From: CAYMND01 sp964465065
GTDB taxonomy: Bacteria > Acidobacteriota > Aminicenantia > UBA2199
Assembly: GCA_964465065.1 (NCBI GenBank)
Contig: CAYXHZ010000064.1
Coordinates: 1-17,181, forward strand
DNA: 17,181 bases
Direction: 5' to 3'
Both the position numbers and the translations under genes were made by a program. The notes below the pieces were generated by a model, which was not told the origin of the DNA, searched no databases, and worked only from the letters and a program-made list of their open reading frames with translations. This document shows positions 1-7,072 of this stretch, piece after piece. The stretch's first letter is position 1. Each line of letters starts with the position of its first letter.

Positions 1-2
1 TC

Positions 3-2138
3 AACGCCGTCACCAAATCGGGCGGCAACACCTTCAGCGGTTCCGCTTCTTTCTATTACAACCATGAATCCTTGAAGAGCGACAACACCCAGGGCACGGA
101 TCTGGCAGGTTCATCCAGCGGCGACAAGTTCCGCATCAACCCCAGCTTTCTGTTCGGCGGTCCGGTCATCAAGAACAAGCTGTGGTTTCTGGGCAGCTAC
201 GAGCTGAACAACAGCGAATCCTATGTGGCCGGCTATCCCCTCGGCGGACCGGAAGATATTCCGACCGACAACAAGACGTACCGGATCTATGGAAAACTGA
301 CCTTCCAACCCGGACAGAGGGACAAGCTGTACTTTTCTTACCAGTATGGCACGAACGTCCGCAATCACCGCGATGCCGCCTACAACATCACCGAAGAGGG
401 ATCCTTAAAGCACAAATCCCCCAGCCAAACCATGGTGCTGCAGTGGGCTCACACCTTCAACAATTCCCTGTTCATGAACCTCAAGGCTGCCGGCGTCCTG
501 TACAATATGGACTTGATGGCCAAGGCGGAGGGAGTTTCAGTTTATCATTATGATCTGGACGAATTTTCCGGACCGTACGGAACCAACGACATCAACAAAC
601 GTGACAAACTGCAGATCGACGGCGACCTGACCTACTTCGTGGACGATTTCATCGGCACGCACGAATGGAAAGCAGGCTTCAACCTGGCGTTCACCAGTGA
701 CAACTGGAAGCTGCAGTATCTCGGCCCGACCGATTCCATGGGTTTCAGGGCCGATATGGTTTACCTTTTCAACGAAGAACCACTGTGGATCATCTACCGG
801 AAGTGTCTTGACCAGAGCCAGAAGACCCGGGTCTACTCCTTCTTTTTGCAGGACACCTGGTCTCCGACTCCGAAGTTGACCATCAACCTGGGTGTCCGTC
901 TGGAAGAGCAGAAGGGTATCATCCCGGTACAGAACGAAAACGCCGCCGGCGGGTATTTCCTGCCGCAGTTCTTCGGTAACGCTTACCCCTTCAACGATGC
1001 GGTCACCGAGGCTATGAACGTCGCCGACTGGTTCAGCATTTCTCCCCGTATCGGTATGAGTTACGATATTATGGGTGACGGCAAGACGGTCATCAAGGGT
1101 AGCTATGGCCGGTATTTCAACGCCCTGAACACCCAGTGGTTCAACGGATTCAACCCCAATGCCCAGAGCCTGTACTACGGCTATTACGATCCCGCAGACA
1201 ACCAGGTGTACGATCTGGTCAATTTCTACCTGCCCGAAGCCACCAACCCCAAATGGAAGGATTATGAGCTGGAATGCCCGTACACCGATGAATTTACACT
1301 CAGTATCGAACGGGAACTGCTCGAGGATTGGTCGATCAGCGTGCGTGGAATCTACAAGGTATCCAAGAACATTCTGGAAGACGTGAACGCCAACGCTCTG
1401 GATGTGGATGCCCTGCTGGAAAGGGGCGAACTGATCTGGAAGAACTGGACTCCGGTCTATGCCACCGATCCCGTCACCGGTCAGCAGCTCCGTTTCTGGA
1501 AGAGAGACCAGGTGCTGCCCAGCGTGATGTATTCCATCAACGCCCCTGGCGAATCCAGCAAGTACAAGGCTTTGGAAGTCACCCTCAAGAAGCGTTTTTC
1601 CAAAGGTTGGATGGCCGAAGCCTCTTACGTCTACTCCAAGAACGAAGGCCTGTTCGACAGCGATTTCGATTCCACCACCTCCATCACCGGTTACTACAAC
1701 GCGCCTGCAATTCATGAGAACGCCATCGGCAAACTCGAGAACTATCGTCCCCATTACTTCAAACTGTTCGGCCTGGTGAGAGGCCCCTGGGGCATCAACA
1801 TCTCCGGTATCTTCCGTTTGTATAGCGGCAACCGCTACAGCCGCTACGTTCGGAACACCGAACTGGGTGTGGACCTGGACGGTGAGGTACAGACGATTCG
1901 GGCTTCCGAGAGAGGCGCTTACATCATGCCGACCCAAACCATTCTGGATCTCAAGCTCGAGAAACAGTTCAAGATCGGCCCCGTTACCTGGGCCGTTTTT
2001 GCCGACGTTTTCAACGTGTTCAACCAGGGTGTGGCCACGGATGTGTACACCACTGATCTGAGAAGTCGTGAATTCGGTTCGATGACGGCCATCAGCGATC
2101 CGCGTGTGTTCCGTCTGGGCACCCGGATCGAGTTTTAG
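3..2138 (+). CDS. TonB-dependent receptor, Oar-like, copy 1 (5' truncated by window edge)
   Basis: This is an outer-membrane receptor that would import a large or scarce substrate using energy from TonB; the substrate is unknown. The frame is open from base 3, and its first residues (NAVTKSGGN, then YYNHES) match residue 224 onward of copy 2. About 223 N-terminal residues (signal peptide, carboxypeptidase-like domain, most of the plug) therefore lie outside the window, leaving 711 residues. An internal TTG at 72 should not be taken as the start. Barrel signatures shared with copies 2 and 3 include QDTWSP, SIEREL followed by EDWS, and KKRFSKGW. The protein ends in Phe, as usual for outer-membrane barrels. 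It stops with TAG, and a strong terminator follows 11 bases later. Loop regions differ clearly from the other copies. The family call is secure; the substrate is not inferable. Confidence 0.93.
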   Translation, partial: NAVTKSGGNTFSGSASFYYNHESLKSDNTQGTDLAGSSSGDKFRINPSFLFGGPVIKNKLWFLGSYELNNSESYVAGYPLGGPEDIPTDNKTYRIYGKLTFQPGQRDKLYFSYQYGTNVRNHRDAAYNITEEGSLKHKSPSQTMVLQWAHTFNNSLFMNLKAAGVLYNMDLMAKAEGVSVYHYDLDEFSGPYGTNDINKRDKLQIDGDLTYFVDDFIGTHEWKAGFNLAFTSDNWKLQYLGPTDSMGFRADMVYLFNEEPLWIIYRKCLDQSQKTRVYSFFLQDTWSPTPKLTINLGVRLEEQKGIIPVQNENAAGGYFLPQFFGNAYPFNDAVTEAMNVADWFSISPRIGMSYDIMGDGKTVIKGSYGRYFNALNTQWFNGFNPNAQSLYYGYYDPADNQVYDLVNFYLPEATNPKWKDYELECPYTDEFTLSIERELLEDWSISVRGIYKVSKNILEDVNANALDVDALLERGELIWKNWTPVYATDPVTGQQLRFWKRDQVLPSVMYSINAPGESSKYKALEVTLKKRFSKGWMAEASYVYSKNEGLFDSDFDSTTSITGYYNAPAIHENAIGKLENYRPHYFKLFGLVRGPWGINISGIFRLYSGNRYSRYVRNTELGVDLDGEVQTIRASERGAYIMPTQTILDLKLEKQFKIGPVTWAVFADVFNVFNQGVATDVYTTDLRSREFGSMTAISDPRVFRLGTRIEF

Positions 2139-2149
2139 TTTTTTGCCCG

Positions 2150-2180
2150 GCCGCCCTTCGTTCCGGAGGGCGGCTTTTTT
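2150..2180 (+). terminator. Rho-independent terminator of receptor copy 1
   Basis: An 8-bp perfect stem, GCCGCCCT (2150-2157) with AGGGCGGC (2167-2174), can be extended inward by one G-T and one C-G pair. It is followed directly by six T (2175-2180). It lies 11 bases after the TAG of receptor copy 1 and should end that transcript. Its sequence is unrelated to the hairpins after copies 2 and 3. Confidence 0.9.
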
Positions 2181-2319
2181 CAATCTTATTTCCCGATTTA
2201 TAAAGTGGGAATTCTGTAAACTCGCGTATACTGAACACTTTTCAGCGTTTTTTATCCCATGTTTCCTGCGCGGACGACCGAGGCGGCTTTCCCGATGCCT
2301 AATGAGATCGTGTCCTAGC

Positions 2320-2328
2320 GGAGGTGAC
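2320..2328 (+). promoter_or_regulatory. Strong Shine-Dalgarno site for the short lipoprotein-like frame
   Basis: GGAGGTGAC runs directly up to the ATG at 2329. It is one of the best anti-Shine-Dalgarno matches in the window, and it is the main reason to believe that translation starts, or once started, at 2329. Confidence 0.65.
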
Positions 2329-2613
2329 ATGAAGGAAAAGAAGATCGCTGGCTATGTCATGCCGGTCTTGGTGATTTTCGTGCTGACGATGCTGCAGTGC
2401 AAGAGTGCCGTGTAGGTGCCGGGAGTAAACAACGGGAACTGGGAATCGCTTTCCATTCCGGCCGGTCAGGTGGTAACGGCCAACGGCGTTGCGGCTGGCG
2501 GAGAATGGACCGATGCCATGAAATCGGAATTGAGTCCCCGGTATTATTACAGGGCGGATAAGCAAGTGATGCCGTTCCGTTCAAGAAATGGTGGGGAATC
2601 TACGGTTTTTTGA
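2329..2613 (+). pseudogene. Lipoprotein-like gene remnant interrupted by an in-frame TAG
   Basis: Translation from 2329 gives a 28-residue peptide: basic start MKEKK, a hydrophobic run (about residues 6-23), then a Cys at 24 in LTMLQC. This resembles a lipoprotein signal, although Gln just before Cys is unusual for a lipobox. A TAG at 2413-2415 ends it, yet the same frame stays open for 65 further codons to TGA at 2611-2613. The read-on peptide contains NGVAAGGEWTDAM, which vaguely resembles the start of CBM9-like domains (a Gly-Glu-Trp-x-Asp-Ala pattern). The simplest reading is a surface lipoprotein inactivated by a nonsense mutation and later truncated, possibly by a frameshift near 2562. 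The alternative is a genuine 28-residue membrane peptide ending at 2415. The CBM9 resemblance is weak. Confidence 0.45.
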
Positions 2614-2792
2614 ACATTTTGGGACTGAACTATGAAAACAGGAGGAGTATTCACAACGGATTTGCGGTGCAAAGACATCTGTTGTGGATGATTACGTCAC
2701 GAGAACTCGAGGTTACGACACAATTGCTTTAACATCGAAGTGCGATTGGCAGCAATATTGCATAAATATAGCGCAAAAACTTTAGGAAAGAG

Positions 2793-2857
2793 TCGATCTA
2801 TCCTGCGGACAGGACGCAACGGAACGGAATGTACGGCGTTCCTGTCCCGGGGATCGA
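2793..2857. repeat. Large inverted repeat between converging genes
   Basis: An inner arm GGACAGGA (2807-2814) pairs perfectly with TCCTGTCC (2840-2847), and CGC/GCG adds three pairs across a single bulged T. An outer arm TCGATC (2793-2798) pairs with GATCGA (2852-2857). The structure lies 67 bases beyond the stop of the minus-strand hydrolase gene and downstream of the broken lipoprotein frame. It could act as a terminator or 3' stabilising hairpin, but no T-run follows directly on either strand. Confidence 0.5.
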
Positions 2858-2923
2858 TTCATCTTTCCATCTTCATTCCCAAACCGTCCTGATTCCAGTC
2901 AATGGCTTTCGAGGCCCGATCGT

Positions 2924-3520
2924 TCAATCGCGGCAATTCTCCAGCAGCAGCTTCAGAGCCGAATAATCGATGGTCTGGCAGATTTTCTGTACGGCCTGGG
3001 TCAGCTCGCTGTCGGGGCCGATCAGGGCGCCCTGGATCATGAACACCGGGTAATCGTTATCGTATGCGCCGTGATAGGTGGCCAGCACGCAGCCGGTGGA
3101 GCTGAGACCGCACAGGAACAGGGCGTTGACTCCTTTTTCCTTGAGCATCTTGTCCAGCCCGGTTTTCTTGAATGCGTTGCCGAAATTCTTGACGACCATC
3201 GGATCGCTGTCCTGAACGGCGACGGATTTGGGGAAGGCGAACTCTTCACTGCCCTCTTTGGGGCCGCGCATGGGGTCGCTGTGATAGATGCGGATGACGG
3301 GGAAACCGTACTGGCGAAACAGAGCGATGAAGTAGTTGATCGCCTCCATGGCGAATTTCTTGTCCTGTTCGGACATGTACGGCAGGAAGGCGTTCTGGAT
3401 GTCGATGACCAGCAGCGCCGGCTTGGTCTTGACTGCCGGCGTCTTGGCCGTCTGGGCGATAATTCCTGCCGACAGGGTCAGCAGGCAAACCAGAATCAGG
3501 GTAATCAGCGTTCTTTTCAT
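2924..3520 (-). CDS. Exported cysteine hydrolase, isochorismatase-like family
   Basis: The 198-residue protein belongs to the isochorismatase-like hydrolases, which cleave C-N or vinyl-ether bonds (nicotinamidase, carbamoylases, isochorismatase). The full catalytic triad pattern is present: Asp40 in LLVIDIQNAF, Lys111 in VVKNFGNAF, and Cys144 in LSSTGCVLAT. An N-terminal signal peptide (basic MKR, hydrophobic to about residue 21, likely cleavage near AQ-TA) predicts a periplasmic location, which is unusual because most family members are cytoplasmic. The ATG at 3520 is chosen over an upstream in-frame start at 3562 because GGAG (3528-3531) sits 7 bases before it and the signal peptide begins there. 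It is transcribed away from receptor copy 2. A link to that receptor's substrate is possible but unsupported. The exact substrate is unknown. Confidence 0.88.
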   Translation of the reverse strand: MKRTLITLILVCLLTLSAGIIAQTAKTPAVKTKPALLVIDIQNAFLPYMSEQDKKFAMEAINYFIALFRQYGFPVIRIYHSDPMRGPKEGSEEFAFPKSVAVQDSDPMVVKNFGNAFKKTGLDKMLKEKGVNALFLCGLSSTGCVLATYHGAYDNDYPVFMIQGALIGPDSELTQAVQKICQTIDYSALKLLLENCRD

Positions 3521-3526
3521 ATTGGA

Positions 3527-3532
3527 TCTCCT
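3527..3532 (-). promoter_or_regulatory. Ribosome-binding site of the exported hydrolase
   Basis: On the minus strand AGGAGA lies about 7 bases before the ATG at 3520. It fixes the start there and excludes the 14-codon upstream extension to 3562. Confidence 0.7.
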
Positions 3533-3904
3533 TTTTAAAAACTGATGGCTCGGGGCCCCCATGGGATCGTTTTCGAATTCTGCATCATTCTCAGATTATG
3601 AAATATCTCTTGATAATTCAATATAGGATTTTCCGAATAGGGATCAATGGTGAGAAAACCGCTTTGAAGGGCGCCAGGGACCGCGATTTCCGTCTCGATC
3701 CATATAATCCGTTCTCATGGGACGAAATTTTGAATAAAAAGTCCGATTCGACAAGAGAAGCGGAAAAGCCCACTAGCAAAATGTATGGTCCGGCTACAAT
3801 TTTATGGTTTGTGCTTTGTGACAACAGGGCGGACGCCTCCTTTTCAATTTTTGCAAAAGGCCCTTGGCAGCATGATTGCTGGCTTGTTGTCAGCAAAAAT
3901 TTTC

Positions 3905-3910
3905 AGGAGG
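3905..3910 (+). promoter_or_regulatory. Ribosome-binding site of receptor copy 2
   Basis: AGGAGG lies 4 bases before the ATG at 3915. The surrounding leader (AAAATTTTCAGGAGGTTAC) is almost identical to that of copy 3, so the start is supported by conservation. It excludes an in-frame upstream start at 3876. Confidence 0.8.
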
Positions 3911-3914
3911 TTAC

Positions 3915-6740
3915 ATGAAGAGCAAGATTTTGTTCACTCTGATGGTTCTGCTCAGCATGGGCATGCTCAACGCCCAGCTCAGCCAGACCGGAACCCTCAG
4001 CGGCACCATTGTCGCCGAAGACGGTTCCGCCATCCCCGGCGTGACGGTCGATGTCCGTTCGCCGGCTATCGTTCTCGAAAAAATGACTACTGTCTCCAAC
4101 GAAGAGGGGCAGTTCCGTATGCGCAACCTGCCGCCCGGCACCTATGAGCTGACCTTCAGCCTGGAAGGGATGAAAACTGTGGTACGCAAGGGCATCGTGA
4201 TCGGTGTCGGCAACAACACCAGCATCAGTGTGGCCATGGAGTTCGGTGCCCTGACCGAAAACATCGAGGTGTCCGGCAAGGCCCCGACCATCGATGTCCA
4301 GGCCACGTCCAAGACGACCAACATTTCGGCCAGCATGATCCAGGCGATTCCAACCCGCAACCGTTCACTGGCCGGCATCTTCGCCCTGGCCCCCGGTGTC
4401 CAGAACGGTGTGGCCCACGGCAGCGGCGAACGCAACAATTCCTGGAACGTCGACGGTGTGACCATCAACGATCCGGTGGTCGGCAGTGAAGGAAATTCTC
4501 CGGTCCCCGAAGTTCTGCAGGAAGTGGCGGTTACCATCGGCGGCGTCGGTGCCGACCAGGCTTCGTCCGGCGGCGCCATCATCAACGCCGTCACCAAGTC
4601 CGGCGGCAATGATTTCTCCGGATCCGCCTCGGTTTACTACAACCACGAGAGTTTCAACGGCGACAACACCACCGGTACTCCTCTGGAAGGGTCGGCCAGC
4701 GGCGACAAGTTCAACTTCAATCCGTCCCTCACCCTGGGCGGACCGGTGATCAAGAATAAACTTTGGTTCATCGTCAGCTACACTCAGACCAGCAGAGAAA
4801 CCTATGTGCCCGGTTACCCCTACGATCAGGCCACGGAGATTCCTTTCGACCAGAAAGAACCGTATGGCTATGCCAAGTTGACATACCAGCCTGGCCCCAA
4901 CGACAAGTTGTATCTTTCGTACAGTTACTCGGACAATATTTTGAATCACCGTGGAGCAACTCTGGATTATGTCGAATCCGCGACCTGGAAACAGGATAGC
5001 GTTTCCCACGGTTTCAATTTCGATTGGAGCCATACGTTCAACAATTCTTTTTTTGGAAATCTCAAGATCGCCTCGTCTCCTGTCAACTTCACCCTGAACA
5101 GAAAGAATGACAATCCAATTTATTACGATAATGTAACGGAAAAGTATCTGCCGGGTTCTAGTGCCGGTTACACCGATGTCAACAAGCGCAGCCGCCTGCA
5201 ATTCCAAACCGATTTCACTCTGTTCATCGATAATTTCATCGGTCAACACGAATGGAAGGCCGGCGTTGAATACTCCAGCACAATGAATGATCGTGGTTTT
5301 CACATGGGTGGCAAGGAATCCGCTCTTCAAGCCGGATTCAAACTCCTCGAACTCGATTATAATGATGGGGAAGCCGATTGGGCTTACTGGTATAAAGATA
5401 CGGTCATGAAACGGGCCGTCAATTATTTATATACCTATATCCAGGACACCTGGAGTCCGACTCAGAAGCTGACCCTGACCCTCGGTGTGCGGTTCGAGAG
5501 CAGCCGTGGTATCATTCCGGCCCAAAACGAAACCTCGATCGGATATTTCCTGCCGAGTTTTCGTGGAACCGACTATCCGCTGCAGGATGCCGTGCCTGAG
5601 GATCTGACGGTCATGAAATGGAACAACCTCGCTCCGCGTTTGGGTTTCAGCTACGACATCGGCGGAGATGGTAAAACCGTCGTCAAGGGCAGCTTCGGTA
5701 TTTATTACGATGCCATGCTCGCCCAGTACTTCTCGCAGGCCAACCCCAACGGTTTCAGTTATTTCTATGGTCCCTGGGACCCGGAGACCCTGGAGATAAC
5801 CAGTTTAGAGGGATTCGGTTTACCCAAGGCATCGAAAGTCGGTTACAACGGTATCGATCCCAAGGATCCGTACGAACGGCAGTTTACGGCCAGTATCGAG
5901 CGGGAGTTGTTCGAGGATTGGTCGCTGGCCGTTCGCGGCATCTACAATAAGAAGGTGAACATTCTGGAAGAAGTGGATGCCGCCAGTCTGGATATGGATG
6001 CCCTGTTGAAGGATGGTTCGCTGGTTTGGACCAATTGGCGCGAAGTGCCGGTTACCGATCCCGTTACCGGCAATGTCTATTCGTTTTGGGAAAAGATCAA
6101 TACCCGTATAGCCAGTGACAAGGTCATCGTCAATATTCCACAAGAGGCACGCAGCTACAAGGCCTTGGAAGTAGTGCTCAAGAAAAGATTTTCCAAGGGC
6201 TGGATGCTGGAAGCTTCCTATGTTCTCTCCAAACTGGAAGGTTTTATCGATACCAATTTTGACTCCACGACCTCCATCTCAAACTATTACAACGATCCCA
6301 ACTATCATGTGAACGCCATCGGTCGTCTCAGCAACGATCGCCGCCATTACCTCAAACTGCTGGCCATGGTCAGGGGGCCCTGGGGTATCAACATTTCCGG
6401 AGTGGCTCAGTATTATACCGGCAATCCCTACAGTCGTCTTCTGAGCAGTACGCAGGAAAAAATCCGTCTCAACGGCTTGAGTTCTGCCTACATTATCGCC
6501 GGGGCCCGTGGTGAATACGAGCTGCCGGACCGGTTCATGCTCGATCTGTCTCTGGAGAAAGAATTCAAGATCAAGAACATGCGTCTGGCGCTTTTCGCCA
6601 ATGCCTTCAACCTGCTCAATCAGGGAGTGGCCACGAGCGTATACCAGTATACCAGCAGCAAGGTCCGTTCCTTCGGTCAGATGCTGACCATCAACGCTCC
6701 GTTCTACCTGCGCGTAGGTGCCCGCTTCGATTTCAACTAA
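3915..6740 (+). CDS. TonB-dependent receptor, Oar-like, copy 2
   Basis: This 941-residue outer-membrane receptor has, in order: a signal peptide (1-20, cleavage after LNA before QLSQ), a carboxypeptidase-regulatory-like beta-sandwich (about 22-112, with GTIVAEDGSAIPG and NLPPGTYELTF), a plug domain (about 120-235, with WNVDGV and AVTKSGG), and a long beta-barrel to the C-terminus FDFN. This architecture is that of Oar-like/CarboxypepD_reg TonB receptors; SusC proteins share it but normally pair with SusD, which is absent here. Barrel landmarks include QDTWSP at residue 510 and KKRFSKGW. No TonB-box sequence was recognised. A terminator-like hairpin follows, so the gene is probably its own transcription unit. 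The imported substrate is unknown; the size and family suggest a glycan, peptide or other large molecule. Confidence 0.95.
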   Translation: MKSKILFTLMVLLSMGMLNAQLSQTGTLSGTIVAEDGSAIPGVTVDVRSPAIVLEKMTTVSNEEGQFRMRNLPPGTYELTFSLEGMKTVVRKGIVIGVGNNTSISVAMEFGALTENIEVSGKAPTIDVQATSKTTNISASMIQAIPTRNRSLAGIFALAPGVQNGVAHGSGERNNSWNVDGVTINDPVVGSEGNSPVPEVLQEVAVTIGGVGADQASSGGAIINAVTKSGGNDFSGSASVYYNHESFNGDNTTGTPLEGSASGDKFNFNPSLTLGGPVIKNKLWFIVSYTQTSRETYVPGYPYDQATEIPFDQKEPYGYAKLTYQPGPNDKLYLSYSYSDNILNHRGATLDYVESATWKQDSVSHGFNFDWSHTFNNSFFGNLKIASSPVNFTLNRKNDNPIYYDNVTEKYLPGSSAGYTDVNKRSRLQFQTDFTLFIDNFIGQHEWKAGVEYSSTMNDRGFHMGGKESALQAGFKLLELDYNDGEADWAYWYKDTVMKRAVNYLYTYIQDTWSPTQKLTLTLGVRFESSRGIIPAQNETSIGYFLPSFRGTDYPLQDAVPEDLTVMKWNNLAPRLGFSYDIGGDGKTVVKGSFGIYYDAMLAQYFSQANPNGFSYFYGPWDPETLEITSLEGFGLPKASKVGYNGIDPKDPYERQFTASIERELFEDWSLAVRGIYNKKVNILEEVDAASLDMDALLKDGSLVWTNWREVPVTDPVTGNVYSFWEKINTRIASDKVIVNIPQEARSYKALEVVLKKRFSKGWMLEASYVLSKLEGFIDTNFDSTTSISNYYNDPNYHVNAIGRLSNDRRHYLKLLAMVRGPWGINISGVAQYYTGNPYSRLLSSTQEKIRLNGLSSAYIIAGARGEYELPDRFMLDLSLEKEFKIKNMRLALFANAFNLLNQGVATSVYQYTSSKVRSFGQMLTINAPFYLRVGARFDFN

Positions 6741-6772
6741 TCCGCGTTTGTGATTCATAGAATAGCCTGACG

Positions 6773-6812
6773 GCCCCGGGGACCTTGAGCAAGTCCCCGG
6801 GGCTTTTTTTTT
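6773..6812 (+). terminator. Rho-independent terminator of receptor copy 2
   Basis: A perfect 11-bp GC-rich stem, GCCCCGGGGAC (6773-6783) with GTCCCCGGGGC (6793-6803), has a 9-base loop and is followed by nine T (6804-6812). It lies 32 bases after the stop of copy 2. It is clearly homologous to the hairpin after copy 3. Confidence 0.95.
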
Positions 6813-6842
6813 GTACGCAGCCGGGGGGTGACCAGGCTAACC

Positions 6843-6992
6843 CTTGTCGGTGTGAAGATCAAAAAATCATACGCAGTCTGCATATTTTTGGATTGACGGA
6901 GCGATCAGCTGAAAAACGCTTGAAAATCGGCTATGAAAATGCGGCCATCGACTACAAAATTCACGGCAGAAATCAACGCTTGTCGGTATGAA
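6843..6992 (+). repeat. Pair of 14-base direct repeats upstream of receptor copy 3
   Basis: CTTGTCGGTGTGAA at 6843-6856 recurs as CTTGTCGGTATGAA at 6979-6992. The units differ at one base. Their position in a promoter-sized gap suggests regulator binding sites, but chance cannot be excluded. Confidence 0.4.
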
Positions 6993-7013
6993 ATAACCAT
7001 CGGATCTGCAGAA

Positions 7014-7025
7014 CATGAGCTCATG
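7014..7025. promoter_or_regulatory. 12-base perfect palindrome upstream of receptor copy 3
   Basis: CATGAGCTCATG is a perfect palindrome 47 bases before the copy 3 start codon. It is a candidate operator for a dimeric regulator. It was not found ahead of copy 2. Confidence 0.35.
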
Positions 7026-7062
7026 GCAGCGTGAATGCTCACAGTAGGCTGATTAAAATTTC

Positions 7063-7068
7063 AGGAGG
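7063..7068 (+). promoter_or_regulatory. Ribosome-binding site of receptor copy 3
   Basis: AGGAGG lies 4 bases before the ATG at 7073, with the same spacing and flanks as copy 2. It excludes the in-frame upstream GTG at 7031. Confidence 0.8.
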
Positions 7069-7072
7069 TTTC

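Larger units (their letters stand above)
2139..2923. other. 785-base interval between receptor copy 1 and the hydrolase gene
   Basis: The interval has no intact long gene. It contains the terminator of copy 1, the short or broken lipoprotein-like gene at 2329-2613, a 10-base palindrome GCAATATTGC at 2752-2761, and a large inverted repeat at 2793-2857. From about 2614 it is more AT-rich than the neighbouring genes, and no recognisable protein is encoded there. A frame on the + strand is open from 2562 to a TAA at 2730-2732 and could be the frameshifted tail of the lipoprotein remnant. That is a guess. Confidence 0.6.
3521..3914. other. 394-base divergent intergenic region
   Basis: This AT-richer stretch separates the minus-strand hydrolase from receptor copy 2, so it should hold both promoters. 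No convincing -35/-10 pair was found on either strand. A CATAAT-like box with TTGAAT about 15 bases upstream exists on the minus strand around 3595-3620, but the spacing is poor. A frame at 3598-3918 on the + strand is open, but it resembles nothing, lacks a ribosome-binding site and runs into the next gene's start. Confidence 0.5.
6741..7072. other. 332-base interval between receptor copies 2 and 3
   Basis: Besides the copy 2 terminator, this stretch holds a 14-base direct repeat CTTGTCGGTRTGAA (6843-6856 and 6979-6992, one mismatch, 136 bases apart), a perfect 12-base palindrome CATGAGCTCATG (7014-7025) and the ribosome-binding site of copy 3. It must carry the copy 3 promoter if the terminator works, but no convincing -35/-10 pair was found. 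No gene was seen here. Confidence 0.6.

Noticed and set aside
537..2330. Very long open frame on the minus strand (597 codons) opposite receptor copy 1
   Set aside because: It overlaps a recognised receptor completely, has no domain or ribosome-binding site, and is explained by GC-rich codon bias keeping antisense stops rare.
2413..2415. UAG recoding (readthrough or a non-standard amino acid) in the lipoprotein-like frame
   Set aside because: Receptor copy 1 and the rhodanese gene use TAG as an ordinary stop, and decay explains the truncated downstream part better.
3598..3918. 106-codon + strand frame in the divergent intergenic region
   Set aside because: No ribosome-binding site, no similarity I recognise, AT-rich non-coding composition, and it overlaps the well-supported start of receptor copy 2.
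7031..7042. CRP-like site GTGAATGCTCAC ahead of receptor copy 3
   Set aside because: The GTGA and TCAC halves are separated by 4 bases, not the 6 of the CRP consensus, and outer bases do not fit.
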